From Gordonia rhizosphera NBRC 16068 (GTDB taxonomy: Bacteria > Actinomycetota > Actinomycetes > Mycobacteriales > Mycobacteriaceae), in assembly GCF_000298195.1 (NCBI RefSeq), contig NZ_BAHC01000118.1:1-64000 (forward strand): 64,000 nucleotides of DNA, read 5' to 3'. Under the pieces are notes generated by a model, which was not told the DNA's origin, did no database searches, and saw nothing but the letters and a program-made list of their open reading frames with translations. Position numbers and translations under genes: made by a program. Below, one piece after another: positions 25,136 through 34,580 of the stretch. Within the stretch, counting starts at the first letter, position 1. Each line of letters starts with the position of its first letter.

Positions 25136-25969
25136 ATGTCTGATCAAGTAGATGCGCTGTCGCACACCGAGACCCTCGCAACAGAATCAGCCGACGGTAC
25201 GACGATCGGGTACCACCGGCTGGGCGAGGGGTCGCCGATCGTCATTGTTCATGGGAGCATCTCGGGCGCCGATTCGTGGCTGCCGGTGGCCCAGGAACTC
25301 GCCGCACATCACACCGTGTACGTTCTCGACCGGCGCGGTCGGGGGCTGAGTGGTGACGCCGAGGACTACGACCTCGGCACCGAAACCGATGACATCAACG
25401 CCGTCATCGATGTGGCAACCCGGGAAACCGGCGAACCTCCCGCCCTGTTGGGCCACTCCTATGGAGCCATCTGCGTGCTGGAGACGATCCGCCGGGGTGG
25501 TGCGGTCACGTCCATGGTGCTCTACGAACCGCCACTCGCGGTCGATGGCCCCGTGGCCGGCGAGCACCTCGCCGAGTATCGGGCAGCGGGTGCCGAGGGC
25601 GATTGGGATGGTGCGATGCAGGTTGCGTGCGAACACTTCCTCCGCATCTCGCCCGAGGAAACCGCCGGGCTGCGCTCGACCCCGCTGTGGGCCGACTTCG
25701 TCGCGCTTGCTCCGACGTGGTCCCGTGAGCTGGCCGAGATCGATGCGAGTGCAGCGGTGAATGCCGAGTATGGTGCGTTGACCGTGCGAACCGTGCTGCT
25801 CGTCGGCGGCGAGAGCCCGAGCCATCTCGTGGGTGCGTCGGAGTACCTCGCCTCCCGGCTGCCGGACGCGACCAAAGTGGACTTCCCCGGGCAGGGTCAC
25901 TTCGCCAATCTGATGGCACCGGCTGCGGTCGCCACCGCCATCCACGAGTTCCTGGAACCGGTGGCCTGA
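25136..25969 (+). CDS. Alpha/beta hydrolase
   Basis: A 277-residue alpha/beta hydrolase. It shows the oxyanion strand IVIVHGSISGADSW, the nucleophile elbow GHSYGAI (Ser), a later acidic LLVGGESPSHL and a final His in PGQGHFAN. The ATG at 25136 follows a GGAG. It is divergent from paaX-like and shares the putative operator region, so it may act in the same pathway, for instance as a thioesterase or esterase generating salicylate or releasing gentisate from gentisyl-CoA. This role is inferred only. Confidence 0.75.
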   Translation: MSDQVDALSHTETLATESADGTTIGYHRLGEGSPIVIVHGSISGADSWLPVAQELAAHHTVYVLDRRGRGLSGDAEDYDLGTETDDINAVIDVATRETGEPPALLGHSYGAICVLETIRRGGAVTSMVLYEPPLAVDGPVAGEHLAEYRAAGAEGDWDGAMQVACEHFLRISPEETAGLRSTPLWADFVALAPTWSRELAEIDASAAVNAEYGALTVRTVLLVGGESPSHLVGASEYLASRLPDATKVDFPGQGHFANLMAPAAVATAIHEFLEPVA

Positions 25970-25974
25970 CACGC

Positions 25975-26004
25975 GGGCGGCGGGTCACTGCGTGCCCGCC
26001 GCCC
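25975..26004 (+). terminator. GC-rich hairpin terminator
   Basis: A perfect 10-base-pair stem (GGGCGGCGGG / CCCGCCGCCC) with a ten-base loop begins six bases after the hydrolase stop. There is no U-tract, as is common in high-GC actinobacteria. Confidence 0.65.
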
Positions 26005-26009
26005 GGTCA

Positions 26010-26510
26010 ACACCTCGGCCCGAGCAAGCGCCCAACTGGCCGCAGAACGAGTCCCCGCGGAGGCGACGCGCATGCGGATGCTCGTCGACGAACTGCTCCT
26101 GCCGGCACGGATGGATGCGGGTCAAACCGCTCGATGAGGTGCCGGTCGATGTGTCCGCGATCGTCGAAGATATCTGTACCGACGCCGCGATCGTCCACTG
26201 GATCATCGGATCACGGTGACCACACCCGAGCACGTCGTGGTCATCGGAAATGAGCTGCGGCTACGTCAGACGTTCCGGAACCTGGTCGGCAATGCCGTAT
26301 GGCACACCTCGCCCGGAACGCATGTCGAGGTCGAGGTGACCGACGGCAACCGGTGATCATCCAGGTGATCGACGATGGACCGGGATTGAGCGACGACCAG
26401 CGCGCGCATCGCGCGAAATCGATGGAGGTTTGCCGCGGTTGCCCGCGGCGCCCCACGGCATGGCTATCGAATCCTCACCCGGGGCGAGGCGAGAGGTCGG
26501 CATCGTCCGG
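26010..26510 (+). pseudogene. Decayed sensor histidine kinase
   Basis: Plus-strand translation in shifting frames recovers kinase landmarks in order: RMRMLVDELLLPARMDAG (end of the dimerisation helix), VSAIVEDICTDAA, NELRLRQTFRNLVGNAVWHTSPGT (N box), VIIQVIDDGPGLSDDQ (G1 box) and a trailing HGMAIESSPGARREV (end of the ATPase domain). Stop codons and frameshifts interrupt it and no start or response regulator is present. It lies downstream of the hydrolase terminator. Confidence 0.65.
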
Positions 26511-26530
26511 CGTTATCCCATTGACAGCTG

Positions 26531-27581
26531 TCAGGGCCGCGCTTCGAAAATCAGGTTGAACGGAGTCTCTGTCGCGCGCCGGAAGGTGGTGAAACCACCG
26601 TCGTCGACCATCACTTTCCTCAACGCCTGCTCCCCAGCCTGCGCGCCCAGCGCCGGCCCACCCCGCGCCAATGACACGGGAACACAGATCATCGTTGATG
26701 CCGCGTACCAGAGTCGGCCCACCGGATTCAGATTTTCGGTGGTCTGGTCACCCGCGAACGGTTCGACGAGCATGCAGCGGCCATCGGGTTTCAGTGCAGC
26801 TCTTGCATGTCGAGCTGCACCGGATGGATCCGCCATATCGTGCAAGCAGTCGAAAAACGCGATGAGGTCATAATCGCCGCCGCCGTAGGACGTAGCCTCG
26901 GCAACCTCGAAACTCGCATTGCTGACACCTGCTTTCGCCGCCCGCTCGCGCGCAGTTTCGATCGACGGGCCGTGATAATCGATGCCGACGAACTGAGAGT
27001 GCGGGAATGCCTGTGCCATGAGGACGGTGCTGGCACCGTGTCCACAGCCGACGTCGGCCACACGACCGCCGACGGTGAGCTTGTCGATCACACCGTCGAG
27101 TGCGGGAGCCACGAAGAAACCAGGTTCGCGTTGTACCCGCCCCTGAAGAATCGCTCGGTGCCGTCGAACAGGCAATTGTGGTGCTCGCCCCATTCCATCC
27201 CCTCACCGGCCGGAAATTCTCCACCGCACGCTGATATACGTGGAAGAGATCTTGGACGACCTCGTAGGCACCGGGCAGATCGACAGGACCGTTCGGGTCG
27301 GCGAGGCAGAGCGTCTGTTCCTCGTTCATGTAGTACTCGTCATTGGACTTGTCGTATTCGATGTAGCCACCGGCAGCCTGATTCGCCAGCCACTCGCGGA
27401 TGTAACGTTCGTTCGTTCCGGTCTTGGTCGCCAAATCCTGGGCTGACCAGCGGTTCCCGGCTAGTGTCTTGTACAGGCCGAGCTCATCGCCGATCAACAT
27501 CAGCACCGCACTCGCCGACGTGCCGAGATCGCCGACCGCCTTGCCAATGAATGCATTGAGTCTGTCTTCAGTCACGGTCAT
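26531..27581 (-). pseudogene. Frameshifted SAM-dependent methyltransferase with winged-helix N-terminus
   Basis: Reading from ATG 27581, the frame begins MTVTEDRLNAFIGKAVGDLG and continues as a winged helix to about 27215 (VYQRAVENFRP). The homologous continuation then moves to a second frame (GEGMEWGEHHNCLFDG, about 27213-27118), and again to a third frame (APALDGVIDKL to the stop at 26531). The last part carries the SAM motif VADVGCGHGASTV. Both shifts are consistent with a single missing G in a GC run. An intact gene would encode about 350 residues. It is either a true pseudogene or contains two sequencing indels; the ends are well conserved. Confidence 0.7.
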
Positions 27582-27948
27582 TGCCAGCTCCTTTGCTTAT
27601 CGCGACATCCATAGCAAAACCTGCGGGTCAGCCTGTGTTGATTGAACTTTGGCGTGATCCGTGCTTACCAATTCTGTTTCGTCTGGACACTCAGGCACAT
27701 ATCAATTCCGTTGCTGTCACCTGAGTGCTGGGTTCTCGGGGACTCAAAGGGACTTGAAAAAGGGACATTTCGAACATTATGCCTCCGGCACAACGGAACT
27801 CGACGACCTAATCCGGCGGCGGTGCTGCGACTCCGTGACGGACTTCCCGCCCCGCAACGCCGCATCTCGCGGCTTTCCGGCGGAGATGAGTTGTGTTGGG
27901 CACGGGGTCGTCATTTCGCCACGACGACCGGCACATGCGTCGCCCGTG
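27582..27948. other. Intergenic region without recognisable gene
   Basis: This 367-base stretch lies between the start of the broken methyltransferase and the stop of the PucR gene. It is less GC-rich around 27590-27790 (for example AAAGGGACATTTCGAACATTA). I see no convincing ORF, tRNA or strong hairpin. It should hold the methyltransferase promoter. Confidence 0.5.
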
Positions 27949-29193
27949 TCACCGGCCGCCCCGCCGCCCGATCAGTACCTTCGGCCCGAGCAGATGGGCG
28001 ATCTCGAGAGCCGTCATCACCGCCAATCGGCGGTCGCCCAGCGGGTGACCCAGCAACTCGGTTGCCTTGCCGACACGCTGCAGGACCGTGTTGCGGTGAG
28101 TGTGGAGCCGCTGCGCCGCCAGCGACGCGTTGTCCGCCTCCGAGAGGAACACCCGCAGGGTGGCACGCAGCCGCTCGCCACGTTCATCGTCGGCGGCGAG
28201 GGCCCCGAGAGTGTCGGCGACGAATCGTGCGGCTTCCTGTTCGTCCCGGGCGATGGGCACGATCGGCGCGACGTCGGCGAAGGAGACGAGCCGCTCACCG
28301 CCTGTGTTGTCACCGATGATCCGTTCGACGACGAGCGCATCGGCATGGGATGCGCGGAATCCGGCGAGTCCGGTGAGGGTGGGGCCGACCGCGACACGCA
28401 TGGTGGCGGGCGCTCGCCGCATCGCGCGCGCGAGCGCAGCCATCGACGGTTGTCCCTCGCTCGCGATCCACGCCCACATCGTCCGCACTCCGGCGACGAT
28501 GGTCAGTGGCGGACGTGCACCGGTGGCCTGCGCCATCGAGGTGGCGATGGACTCCAGTGCGCCGTCGTCGCCGGCCGAACCGTCGAGCCACATCACCAGC
28601 GCCGTGTGCCGGCGCGACAGCTCATAGCCCAGGCGACCACTCGCCACCCGTTCGTCGATCGGTGCGCCGTCGAGGATCAGCCGCACCGTCTCCGTCCGCC
28701 GCGCGAGCGCGCCGCCGAGCATCTCCTCGCGGAGTCGTTGCGCCTCGGCAACCAGCGCGATCAGGACCACGTCGATGTAGCTGAACATCACCTCGGCGAA
28801 TCGGCCGATGACCGCGACCAGCTCGGGTCCTGGTGGCGCGACAGTGGGTGCGAGTTCCATGAATCGCTGCCACACGACCGTCTGACCGCGCCGGTACGCC
28901 TCGAACACCACGTCCATTTCGAGTCCCCGTCGCACCACGGTGCGAACGACATCGAAGGCCTCCGGCGGTGGTTCTGCGGGCCCCACGCCGAGCGGGTCGT
29001 CGCGCACGTGCTTCAGCACGACTTCGACGTTGGCGCGGTTGCTCGCCGACATCTCCTCGGCGATCGCGCGATCGGCGACGAGGGGCGGGACGATCTGGGC
29101 CTCGGCATCGTTCATGGCGTCGACGAGGTCATCGAGTTCGCCCAGCATTCGCGCGGTGAGATCGGCGATCAGCTGGGTCTCTGCTTCGCTCAC
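27949..29193 (-). CDS. PucR-family transcriptional regulator
   Basis: A 414-residue protein with an N-terminal helical sensory region (VSEAETQLIADLTARML), a central GGDEF-like/CdaR region, and the C-terminal PucR helix-turn-helix ending (DNASLAAQRLHTHRNTVLQRVGKATELLG). The start is taken at GTG 29193; an ATG at 29232 would add 13 residues that look non-coding. It is divergent from the flavin monooxygenase gene at 29337, with 143 bases between, and is the natural candidate to regulate it. Confidence 0.82.
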   Translation of the reverse strand: MSEAETQLIADLTARMLGELDDLVDAMNDAEAQIVPPLVADRAIAEEMSASNRANVEVVLKHVRDDPLGVGPAEPPPEAFDVVRTVVRRGLEMDVVFEAYRRGQTVVWQRFMELAPTVAPPGPELVAVIGRFAEVMFSYIDVVLIALVAEAQRLREEMLGGALARRTETVRLILDGAPIDERVASGRLGYELSRRHTALVMWLDGSAGDDGALESIATSMAQATGARPPLTIVAGVRTMWAWIASEGQPSMAALARAMRRAPATMRVAVGPTLTGLAGFRASHADALVVERIIGDNTGGERLVSFADVAPIVPIARDEQEAARFVADTLGALAADDERGERLRATLRVFLSEADNASLAAQRLHTHRNTVLQRVGKATELLGHPLGDRRLAVMTALEIAHLLGPKVLIGRRGGR

Positions 29194-29336
29194 AGGGCCA
29201 ATCGTATGTGCATGTCGACATGCCGCGAACAATATTGTGGAGGAAATGCCATCGTCTGCGCCCCAAGCGCCCGAATATCGTGAGTGCCATCACGATCAAT
29301 CGATCGCGTCGATATGCATCACAAAGGAGTTGCGGC

Positions 29337-30836
29337 ATGGCCCCCAACACACGCACAACCGACACCGACTTCGACGTCGTCATCATCGGCGCCGGCATCT
29401 CGGGGATCGGTGCCGCCTACCACCTCAAGACCCGGCGCCCGTCGACCTCGTTCGCGATCCTCGAGGGTCGCTCAGGCCTCGGTGGGACCTGGGACCTGTT
29501 CAAGTACCCGGGCATCCGGTCCGACTCGGACATGCCCTCGTTCGGCTTCGGCTTCAAACCGTGGACCCATCGGCAGTCGATCGCCGACGCGCACGTCATT
29601 CTCGACTACCTGGACGAGGCCGTCGACGAAAACGGCATCCGCACCCACATCCGCTACAACACGAAGGTCGACGGCGCCGACTTCGACACGCGGACCGGCC
29701 GCTGGACGATCCGCACCACCGATGCCGAAACCGGCGAATCCTCCACCTACACAGCCCGATTCGTCTACTCCGGTACCGGCTACTACAATTACGCGGCCGG
29801 ATACACGCCCGAGTTTCGGGGACGCGACAGGTTCACCGGCCGGATCGTCCACCCCCAACAGTGGCCCGATGACCTCGACTACACCGGCAAGAAGGTCGTG
29901 GTCATCGGTAGCGGTGCCACCGCCGTCACGCTGATTCCCGCGATGGCCGACAACGCCGCCCATGTGACGATGCTGCAGCGATCGCCGAGTTACGTGCTGT
30001 CGCTCCCCGGCGAGGACGCGATCGCGAACTCACTCAACAAGGTGATCGGCCCGGATCGGGCCTACCGGATCATTCGGCGCAAGAACGTCGCCCTCAACCG
30101 CGGCATCTTCAAGGCGAGCAAGCGAGCACCGAGGCTCGTCCGCAAGCTGCTGATGGCCGACGTCAAGCGACGGCTGCCGAAGGGCTACGACGTCGACACC
30201 CACTTCAATCCGAGCTACGACCCGTGGGATCAGCGTCTGTGCATGGTTCCCAACGGGGATATGTTCACCGCGATCTCGTCGGGCAGGGCATCCGTGGTGA
30301 CCGACCACATCGACACCTTCACCGAGACCGGCATCGCCTTGACGTCAGGCCAGCACCTCGACGCCGACATCATCGTCACCGCGACCGGGCTGGACCTGTT
30401 GCCCCTCGGCGGTATCGACCTGAGCGTCGACGGCGAATCGGTCGACATCGCCGACACCGTCGTCTACAAGGCCATGATGCTCAGCGGGGTGCCCAACTTC
30501 GTCTTCGCCATGGGGTACACCAACATCGCCTGGACGCTGAAGGTCGACCTCGTCTGCGCCCATATGGTCAGGCTTCTCGACCACATGGATGAGAATGGTC
30601 AGACGATCGTCACGCCGGTCCTGAGCGACTCGGCAATGGAACGCACTCCCCTGCTCGACCTCAGCTCCGGCTACGTCCAACGCGGCATCGACGCTTTCCC
30701 GAAGGCGGGAACGACAGGACCGTGGACGGTCAAGATGGCCTACGAGGACGACGTCGAGCGTCTCGCACACGGTCCGGTCGAGGACCCTGCGCTGAGGTTC
30801 GAGTCGACCACGGTCGAGGCCGAGGTGCTCGTGTGA
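29337..30836 (+). CDS. Flavin-containing monooxygenase (Baeyer-Villiger type)
   Basis: A 499-residue enzyme with two Rossmann motifs, FDVVIIGAGISGIGAAYH (FAD) and VVVIGSGATAVTL (NADPH), and the BVMO-like fingerprint FTGRIVHPQQWP between them. It probably oxygenates a ketone or lipophilic substrate with NADPH and O2. The ATG follows AAAGGAG. The next gene, an alpha/beta hydrolase, starts in an overlapping TGATG, so ester product hydrolysis is a plausible second step. The substrate is unknown. Confidence 0.82.
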   Translation: MAPNTRTTDTDFDVVIIGAGISGIGAAYHLKTRRPSTSFAILEGRSGLGGTWDLFKYPGIRSDSDMPSFGFGFKPWTHRQSIADAHVILDYLDEAVDENGIRTHIRYNTKVDGADFDTRTGRWTIRTTDAETGESSTYTARFVYSGTGYYNYAAGYTPEFRGRDRFTGRIVHPQQWPDDLDYTGKKVVVIGSGATAVTLIPAMADNAAHVTMLQRSPSYVLSLPGEDAIANSLNKVIGPDRAYRIIRRKNVALNRGIFKASKRAPRLVRKLLMADVKRRLPKGYDVDTHFNPSYDPWDQRLCMVPNGDMFTAISSGRASVVTDHIDTFTETGIALTSGQHLDADIIVTATGLDLLPLGGIDLSVDGESVDIADTVVYKAMMLSGVPNFVFAMGYTNIAWTLKVDLVCAHMVRLLDHMDENGQTIVTPVLSDSAMERTPLLDLSSGYVQRGIDAFPKAGTTGPWTVKMAYEDDVERLAHGPVEDPALRFESTTVEAEVLV

Positions 30837-31750
30837 TGACTGCTCCGTGCACCGACGACGTCACGTTCACCAGCCACGGTATGCGCTGCGCCGCCTGGCA
30901 TGTGCGTGCCACCTCGGATGACCTGTCACACGATGGATTGCGACCATGTGTCGTCATCGCGCACGGGTTCGGAGGCACTCGCGACACCGCATTGATGGAC
31001 TTCGCCGAAGGATTCGCTGCCGCGGGAATCGACTCCTTCGTCTTCGACTACCGCACCTTCGGCGCGTCCGAGGGCACTCCCCGTCAGGTCGTGTCCTACC
31101 AGATGCAGCGCCAGGACTACCGTGCCGCCATTGATGCGGCCCGGCGGATGCGGGGCGTCGACCCCGAGCGCATCGCGGTCTGGGGTACCTCGTACTCGGG
31201 CGGTCACGTCATGGCGGTCGCGGCGGACGACCCGCGGATCGCGGCGGTGGTCTCCCTGGTGCCGGCACCCGACGGTGTGGCGGCTGTTGCGGAGATCGCC
31301 CGCTACGCAGGACCCGTCGCGCCGCTGAAACTGGTGGCGCATGGCCTGCGCGATGCGTTCTCGACGATGACCGGTTCGGCGCCGCACCGCATCCCACTCG
31401 CTGCGAAACCCGGTTCGGTGGCGATCATCGCCACCCCCGGTGCCCTGGAATCCTACGAGGCTATCGGCGGACCGACATGGCGCAACGACGTGTGCGCCCG
31501 GACGTCGCTCGAGGTCGCATTCAACCGGCCGACCACCCAGGCGTCGAAGATCCGGTGCCCCATGCTCGTTCAGATCGGCAGCCAGGATCAGGTGGCTTCG
31601 CCCGGTGCGGCACGGAAGGCGGCGCGGCGTGCAGGTGGCCCGACGACCGTACTGGAGTACCCGGTCGACCACTTCGACGTGTACGCCGGCGCATGGCAGG
31701 CAAAGGTGCTCGCCGACGAGGTGGATTTCCTGGTACGGGTTCTGGCCTGA
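30836..31750 (+). CDS. Alpha/beta hydrolase coupled to the monooxygenase
   Basis: A 304-residue hydrolase of the dienelactone/peptidase S15-like type. It has the oxyanion motif VVIAHGFGGTRD, the nucleophile GTSYSGG (Ser about residue 122), an Asp in GSQDQV and a His in VDHFDVYAG. It is translationally coupled to the Baeyer-Villiger-type enzyme (overlap TGATG), consistent with hydrolysis of the ester or lactone it makes. This family also includes Mycobacterium proteins near such monooxygenases. Confidence 0.78.
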   Translation: MTAPCTDDVTFTSHGMRCAAWHVRATSDDLSHDGLRPCVVIAHGFGGTRDTALMDFAEGFAAAGIDSFVFDYRTFGASEGTPRQVVSYQMQRQDYRAAIDAARRMRGVDPERIAVWGTSYSGGHVMAVAADDPRIAAVVSLVPAPDGVAAVAEIARYAGPVAPLKLVAHGLRDAFSTMTGSAPHRIPLAAKPGSVAIIATPGALESYEAIGGPTWRNDVCARTSLEVAFNRPTTQASKIRCPMLVQIGSQDQVASPGAARKAARRAGGPTTVLEYPVDHFDVYAGAWQAKVLADEVDFLVRVLA

Positions 31751-31752
31751 GT

Positions 31753-31908
31753 CGGATAGGCGACACATCCCGCGCCGCCGCGTCGTCGACCGGCGGAGAT
31801 GCCTGGACCGCCGAGATGAGTGCGGCGTGGACCGAGGTCCTGACGGCGGTCTCGTCACTCATGATGGCCGGCTATCCCGAAGAAGAGGTCGATTCCGGCG
31901 CAGCGTGA
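31753..31908 (+). pseudogene. Possible C-terminal fragment of a globin-domain protein
   Basis: The frame after the hydrolase stop encodes GDAWTAEMSAAWTEVLTAVSSLMMAG, resembling the last helices of a bacterial globin domain, then a stop at 31908. The heme pocket and N-terminus are absent and there is no clear start codon. It is reported as a probable remnant; a small unrelated ORF is possible. Confidence 0.35.
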
Positions 31909-31923
31909 CGATGCCGGACCCGG

Positions 31924-32484
31924 TCAGTCACTCTTGGTGTGGGTGACGTCGACGGCCACGCGCACGTCGTCGGCGACCTTGAGCGCGCCCATCATCTGCG
32001 AATAGGGCTTGATCCCGAAATCGCTCTGGGTGATGCCGGTGTCCGTCGTGATCGCCCACCGATCGCCGCGGTCGTCGACGGTCAGATCGAGTCCATGCGA
32101 TCTACTCTGCCCGTGGATCGTGAGTGTGCCGTCGACGTGGTAACCGTCGACCGACTTCTCGATCGAGCTCGCTTCGAAGGTGATATCGCTGAACCGGTCG
32201 GCGCGCAGCGTCTTCAATGCGTTGGCGCGCGCCACCGATTTCTCGACGCCGGTGAACGGGGTCAGTCCCCCTTCGCCGGATCGCACCTGCAGCGAATCGA
32301 CCGGAATCGTCGCCTTCAGTCCCGTGGGCTCGCCGTCACGCCAGGTCACCGACGCCGACCATCGCTGCATCTCGATCGTGAGTCGATGTCCGGTGCGCGC
32401 CGCACGGCCGGTCACGCCCGTGTGGACGATGACCGAACCGTCGGCCGCGGTGAGTTCCCAGATGGCGTCCTTCACGTTCGGCAT
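31924..32484 (-). CDS. YceI-family protein
   Basis: A 186-residue YceI-like domain with the family strands TIPVDSLQVRSGEG, RADRFSDITFEASSIEK, VDGTLTIHGQSRSHGLDLTV and SDFGIKPYSQMMGALKVADDVRVAVDV. YceI domains form a lipocalin-like barrel that can bind polyisoprenoids. No signal peptide is visible, so this copy is probably cytoplasmic. It lies one base downstream of the DUF4386-like gene and is likely cotranscribed with it. Confidence 0.8.
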   Translation of the reverse strand: MPNVKDAIWELTAADGSVIVHTGVTGRAARTGHRLTIEMQRWSASVTWRDGEPTGLKATIPVDSLQVRSGEGGLTPFTGVEKSVARANALKTLRADRFSDITFEASSIEKSVDGYHVDGTLTIHGQSRSHGLDLTVDDRGDRWAITTDTGITQSDFGIKPYSQMMGALKVADDVRVAVDVTHTKSD

Positions 32485-32485
32485 T

Positions 32486-33256
32486 CTAGTGAGCGCAGTC
32501 CGCGAAATCAGTGATCTGCGCCTTGGCCGGTGACTCGCCGCGACCGGCGGTCGGCACCGGGCGTCGTCCGCGGGCGACGGCCAACAGCCAGACCGTGAGA
32601 GCCAACTCGCCCACCACCGATGGCACGGCGACGACCGGCAGGAAGATGTCGGCATAGGACGCATAGTCGGCCAGCGCGATATGCGCGATGGTGTCGACGA
32701 TGTACGCGGCACCGGCGACGGTCAGCACCGCGGCGATCCACCGAGGTCCGCCCGCCGAGGTCCACAGGAGGCGTGCCAACAGGATCAGGTGCACCCCGAA
32801 GGCCGCGAGTCCGATCAGCCACGTCATGTCGAACAAACGCATCGCGAGCTGGACGTCGCCAGCCGACGCCTGCCCCGGCGCGTCCTGTTCGACGAGCACG
32901 AGGGCTCCGAATGCGAAGACCAGGCCGACTCCCAGGAACACCGTATGCACCAGGCGTGACCAGGCGGTCAGTAGCGCGAGATCCCGCCGGACCGGGCGAA
33001 ACAGAACGTAGAGGGCCCACGCGATCAGGACATCGATGAGGAACACCGCCAGGAACGCCAGGATACCCATCCGGAGCAGGCCGGCCGACGTGGCGACCCC
33101 GTCCAGCGTCGCTGACGCGTCGTCGGGGTCGTACACGGCTCCGATGGCGAAGAAGTTTGCGAACACTGCCAGCACGAAGATGGCGAGGTAGCCCAAGCCG
33201 GCCCAACGGGCGGCCGAGCGCGGTGGCGTGAGAACAGCGGGTGATGAGGCGGTCAT
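32486..33256 (-). CDS. DUF4386-family membrane protein
   Basis: A 256-residue protein with about six to seven hydrophobic segments (for example GLGYLAIFVLAVFANFFAIGAV, GILAFLAVFLIDVLIAWALYVLF, LVHTVFLGVGLVFAFGALVLV). It matches the DUF4386 pattern; function unknown. It is the first gene of a two-gene unit with yceI. Two similar CTTAC-N3-GTAAG palindromes lie 30-80 bases upstream of its ATG, pointing to repression by a dimeric regulator encoded elsewhere. Confidence 0.72.
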   Translation of the reverse strand: MTASSPAVLTPPRSAARWAGLGYLAIFVLAVFANFFAIGAVYDPDDASATLDGVATSAGLLRMGILAFLAVFLIDVLIAWALYVLFRPVRRDLALLTAWSRLVHTVFLGVGLVFAFGALVLVEQDAPGQASAGDVQLAMRLFDMTWLIGLAAFGVHLILLARLLWTSAGGPRWIAAVLTVAGAAYIVDTIAHIALADYASYADIFLPVVAVPSVVGELALTVWLLAVARGRRPVPTAGRGESPAKAQITDFADCAH

Positions 33257-33286
33257 CGGATCCTCCGATCGAAATGTGGGCGGTGT

Positions 33287-33334
33287 CTTACGGTGTAAGT
33301 TTTGCACGACCTCAATCTAGCCTTACGTTGTAAG
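33287..33334. promoter_or_regulatory. Tandem CTTAC-N3-GTAAG operators
   Basis: CTTACGGTGTAAG (33287-33299) and CTTACGTTGTAAG (33322-33334) are two near-identical 13-base palindromes centred 35 bases apart, just upstream of the DUF4386-yceI unit. The form is typical of TetR-type operators. No adjacent regulator gene is seen. Confidence 0.6.
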
Positions 33335-33595
33335 ACCGTCAAGTCCCGCCACCGAGGTCGATTGGCCAAATGACCGAGTGGCGCGCGGACGCGGCGGCCC
33401 TGGTGCCGTCGATCGTCGTGTCTCGCGATCTCTGGAACATCGTGCGGTGATGCAGAATTCGCCTCCTCCCTCGCTTGGACGCGGAGACATCGCGGTCATC
33501 GGCCGTCAATTGCCATACACAACTTGGGTTCCCGGTCGATATGCCGCTGGTCACTTCGAGTTGCAGAGAAGTGACCTGGGAGTGACCATGAAGTT

Positions 33596-34525
33596 ATGGC
33601 GAAGTTGAGTCCGCAGGTAAGCGCCTTGAAGGCAGCCCACTGGAAGCAACGCCTCGCCCCGCACCTCGCCGACGGCGAGGTCATTCGCGGATTCGCATCC
33701 GCCTGTCACCTCAAACCTGCCACCGAAGGTGTCGCATTCACCAACGCGCGTGTCGTCGGATTCAACACCGATTCCGCGTCGTCGGATGGCATGTGCGTTG
33801 TCTTCGCGGTACCGGCCGACGAGATCGTGGGTTTCGACCTCGCACCGGTGCGGCTCGTACCGACCATGTCGGTTCGTACGCCCAGCGGACTGGTGACCTT
33901 CGGAGCGTTCGACAAAACCGAAACCGAGTTCATCGCCTACTTTCTCGAATATCTGCAGCGGGAGGGCGTTGATCCGGCAGCCAGGGAGGGAATCATGCAG
34001 TTACGGGATTTGGAAGAGCAGAGACGACGGGCCGAGTCCCAGTGGGAAGCCGCGCAGGACGGTGTTCAGGTGTTCGGCGAGCCGATGACCGCTGCGCAGT
34101 GGACGACCATTCATGAGCACTCGGCGGCAGGCGAAACGCCGTGGCTCGTCCTCAACAGCGGGCGTGCGGGTCAACTCGTGGCCTTCGACGACCGCGTCGT
34201 CCTGCTCAAGAAGGGTCATCCAGCAGACGAGGCGGAGGGCGTTCGCGAAACGACCATCCCGTATCCAGAGATCACCGGAATCGAGTACAACTGTGGTGCG
34301 CTCAGCGGCGACATCGAGGTGCTCACACCCGACCACCCGGAATGCAGCGACCGCGACCAATGGCTGAAGCTGCATCGGGATGACAAGGTCGTGTCCTACG
34401 GGTCGACATCCATCTCGAACGCGTTGTCCTTCCCCAAGCCCTACTACCGCCAGGCGCTGCCGGAGATCGACCAATTGAGGCGGCGGATCACCGCCACGCA
34501 GGAGCGTGCGGTCTCCAGCGCCTGA
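33596..34525 (+). CDS. PH-domain-like hypothetical protein
   Basis: A 309-residue soluble protein that looks like two bacterial PH-like modules. Residues 20-110 contain GVAFTNARVVGF and a beta-rich stretch. Residues 170-290 contain GRAGQLVAFDDRVVLLKKG, TTIPYPEITGIEYNCGALSGDIEVLT, the classic bPH/YdbT-like strand pattern. A charged helix (RDLEEQRRRAESQWEAAQ, about 138-155) separates them. No catalytic motif is visible. It stands alone on the plus strand. Confidence 0.6.
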   Translation: MAKLSPQVSALKAAHWKQRLAPHLADGEVIRGFASACHLKPATEGVAFTNARVVGFNTDSASSDGMCVVFAVPADEIVGFDLAPVRLVPTMSVRTPSGLVTFGAFDKTETEFIAYFLEYLQREGVDPAAREGIMQLRDLEEQRRRAESQWEAAQDGVQVFGEPMTAAQWTTIHEHSAAGETPWLVLNSGRAGQLVAFDDRVVLLKKGHPADEAEGVRETTIPYPEITGIEYNCGALSGDIEVLTPDHPECSDRDQWLKLHRDDKVVSYGSTSISNALSFPKPYYRQALPEIDQLRRRITATQERAVSSA

Positions 34526-34580
34526 TCGTGGTCGTTCGACCAGGTCTGAGCTGTCCGATCATCGTCACCTCGATGCCTCG

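Noticed and set aside
15479-26510. The two histidine-kinase remnants as halves of a single gene split by an island
   Set aside because: Both read on the plus strand but the C-terminal piece is to the left of the more complete piece, and the right-hand remnant seems to have its own decayed end; a simple insertion does not explain this order.
27661-29283. A 540-codon open frame on the plus strand
   Set aside because: Opposite to the PucR gene, which has a clear helix-turn-helix ending; a coding shadow.
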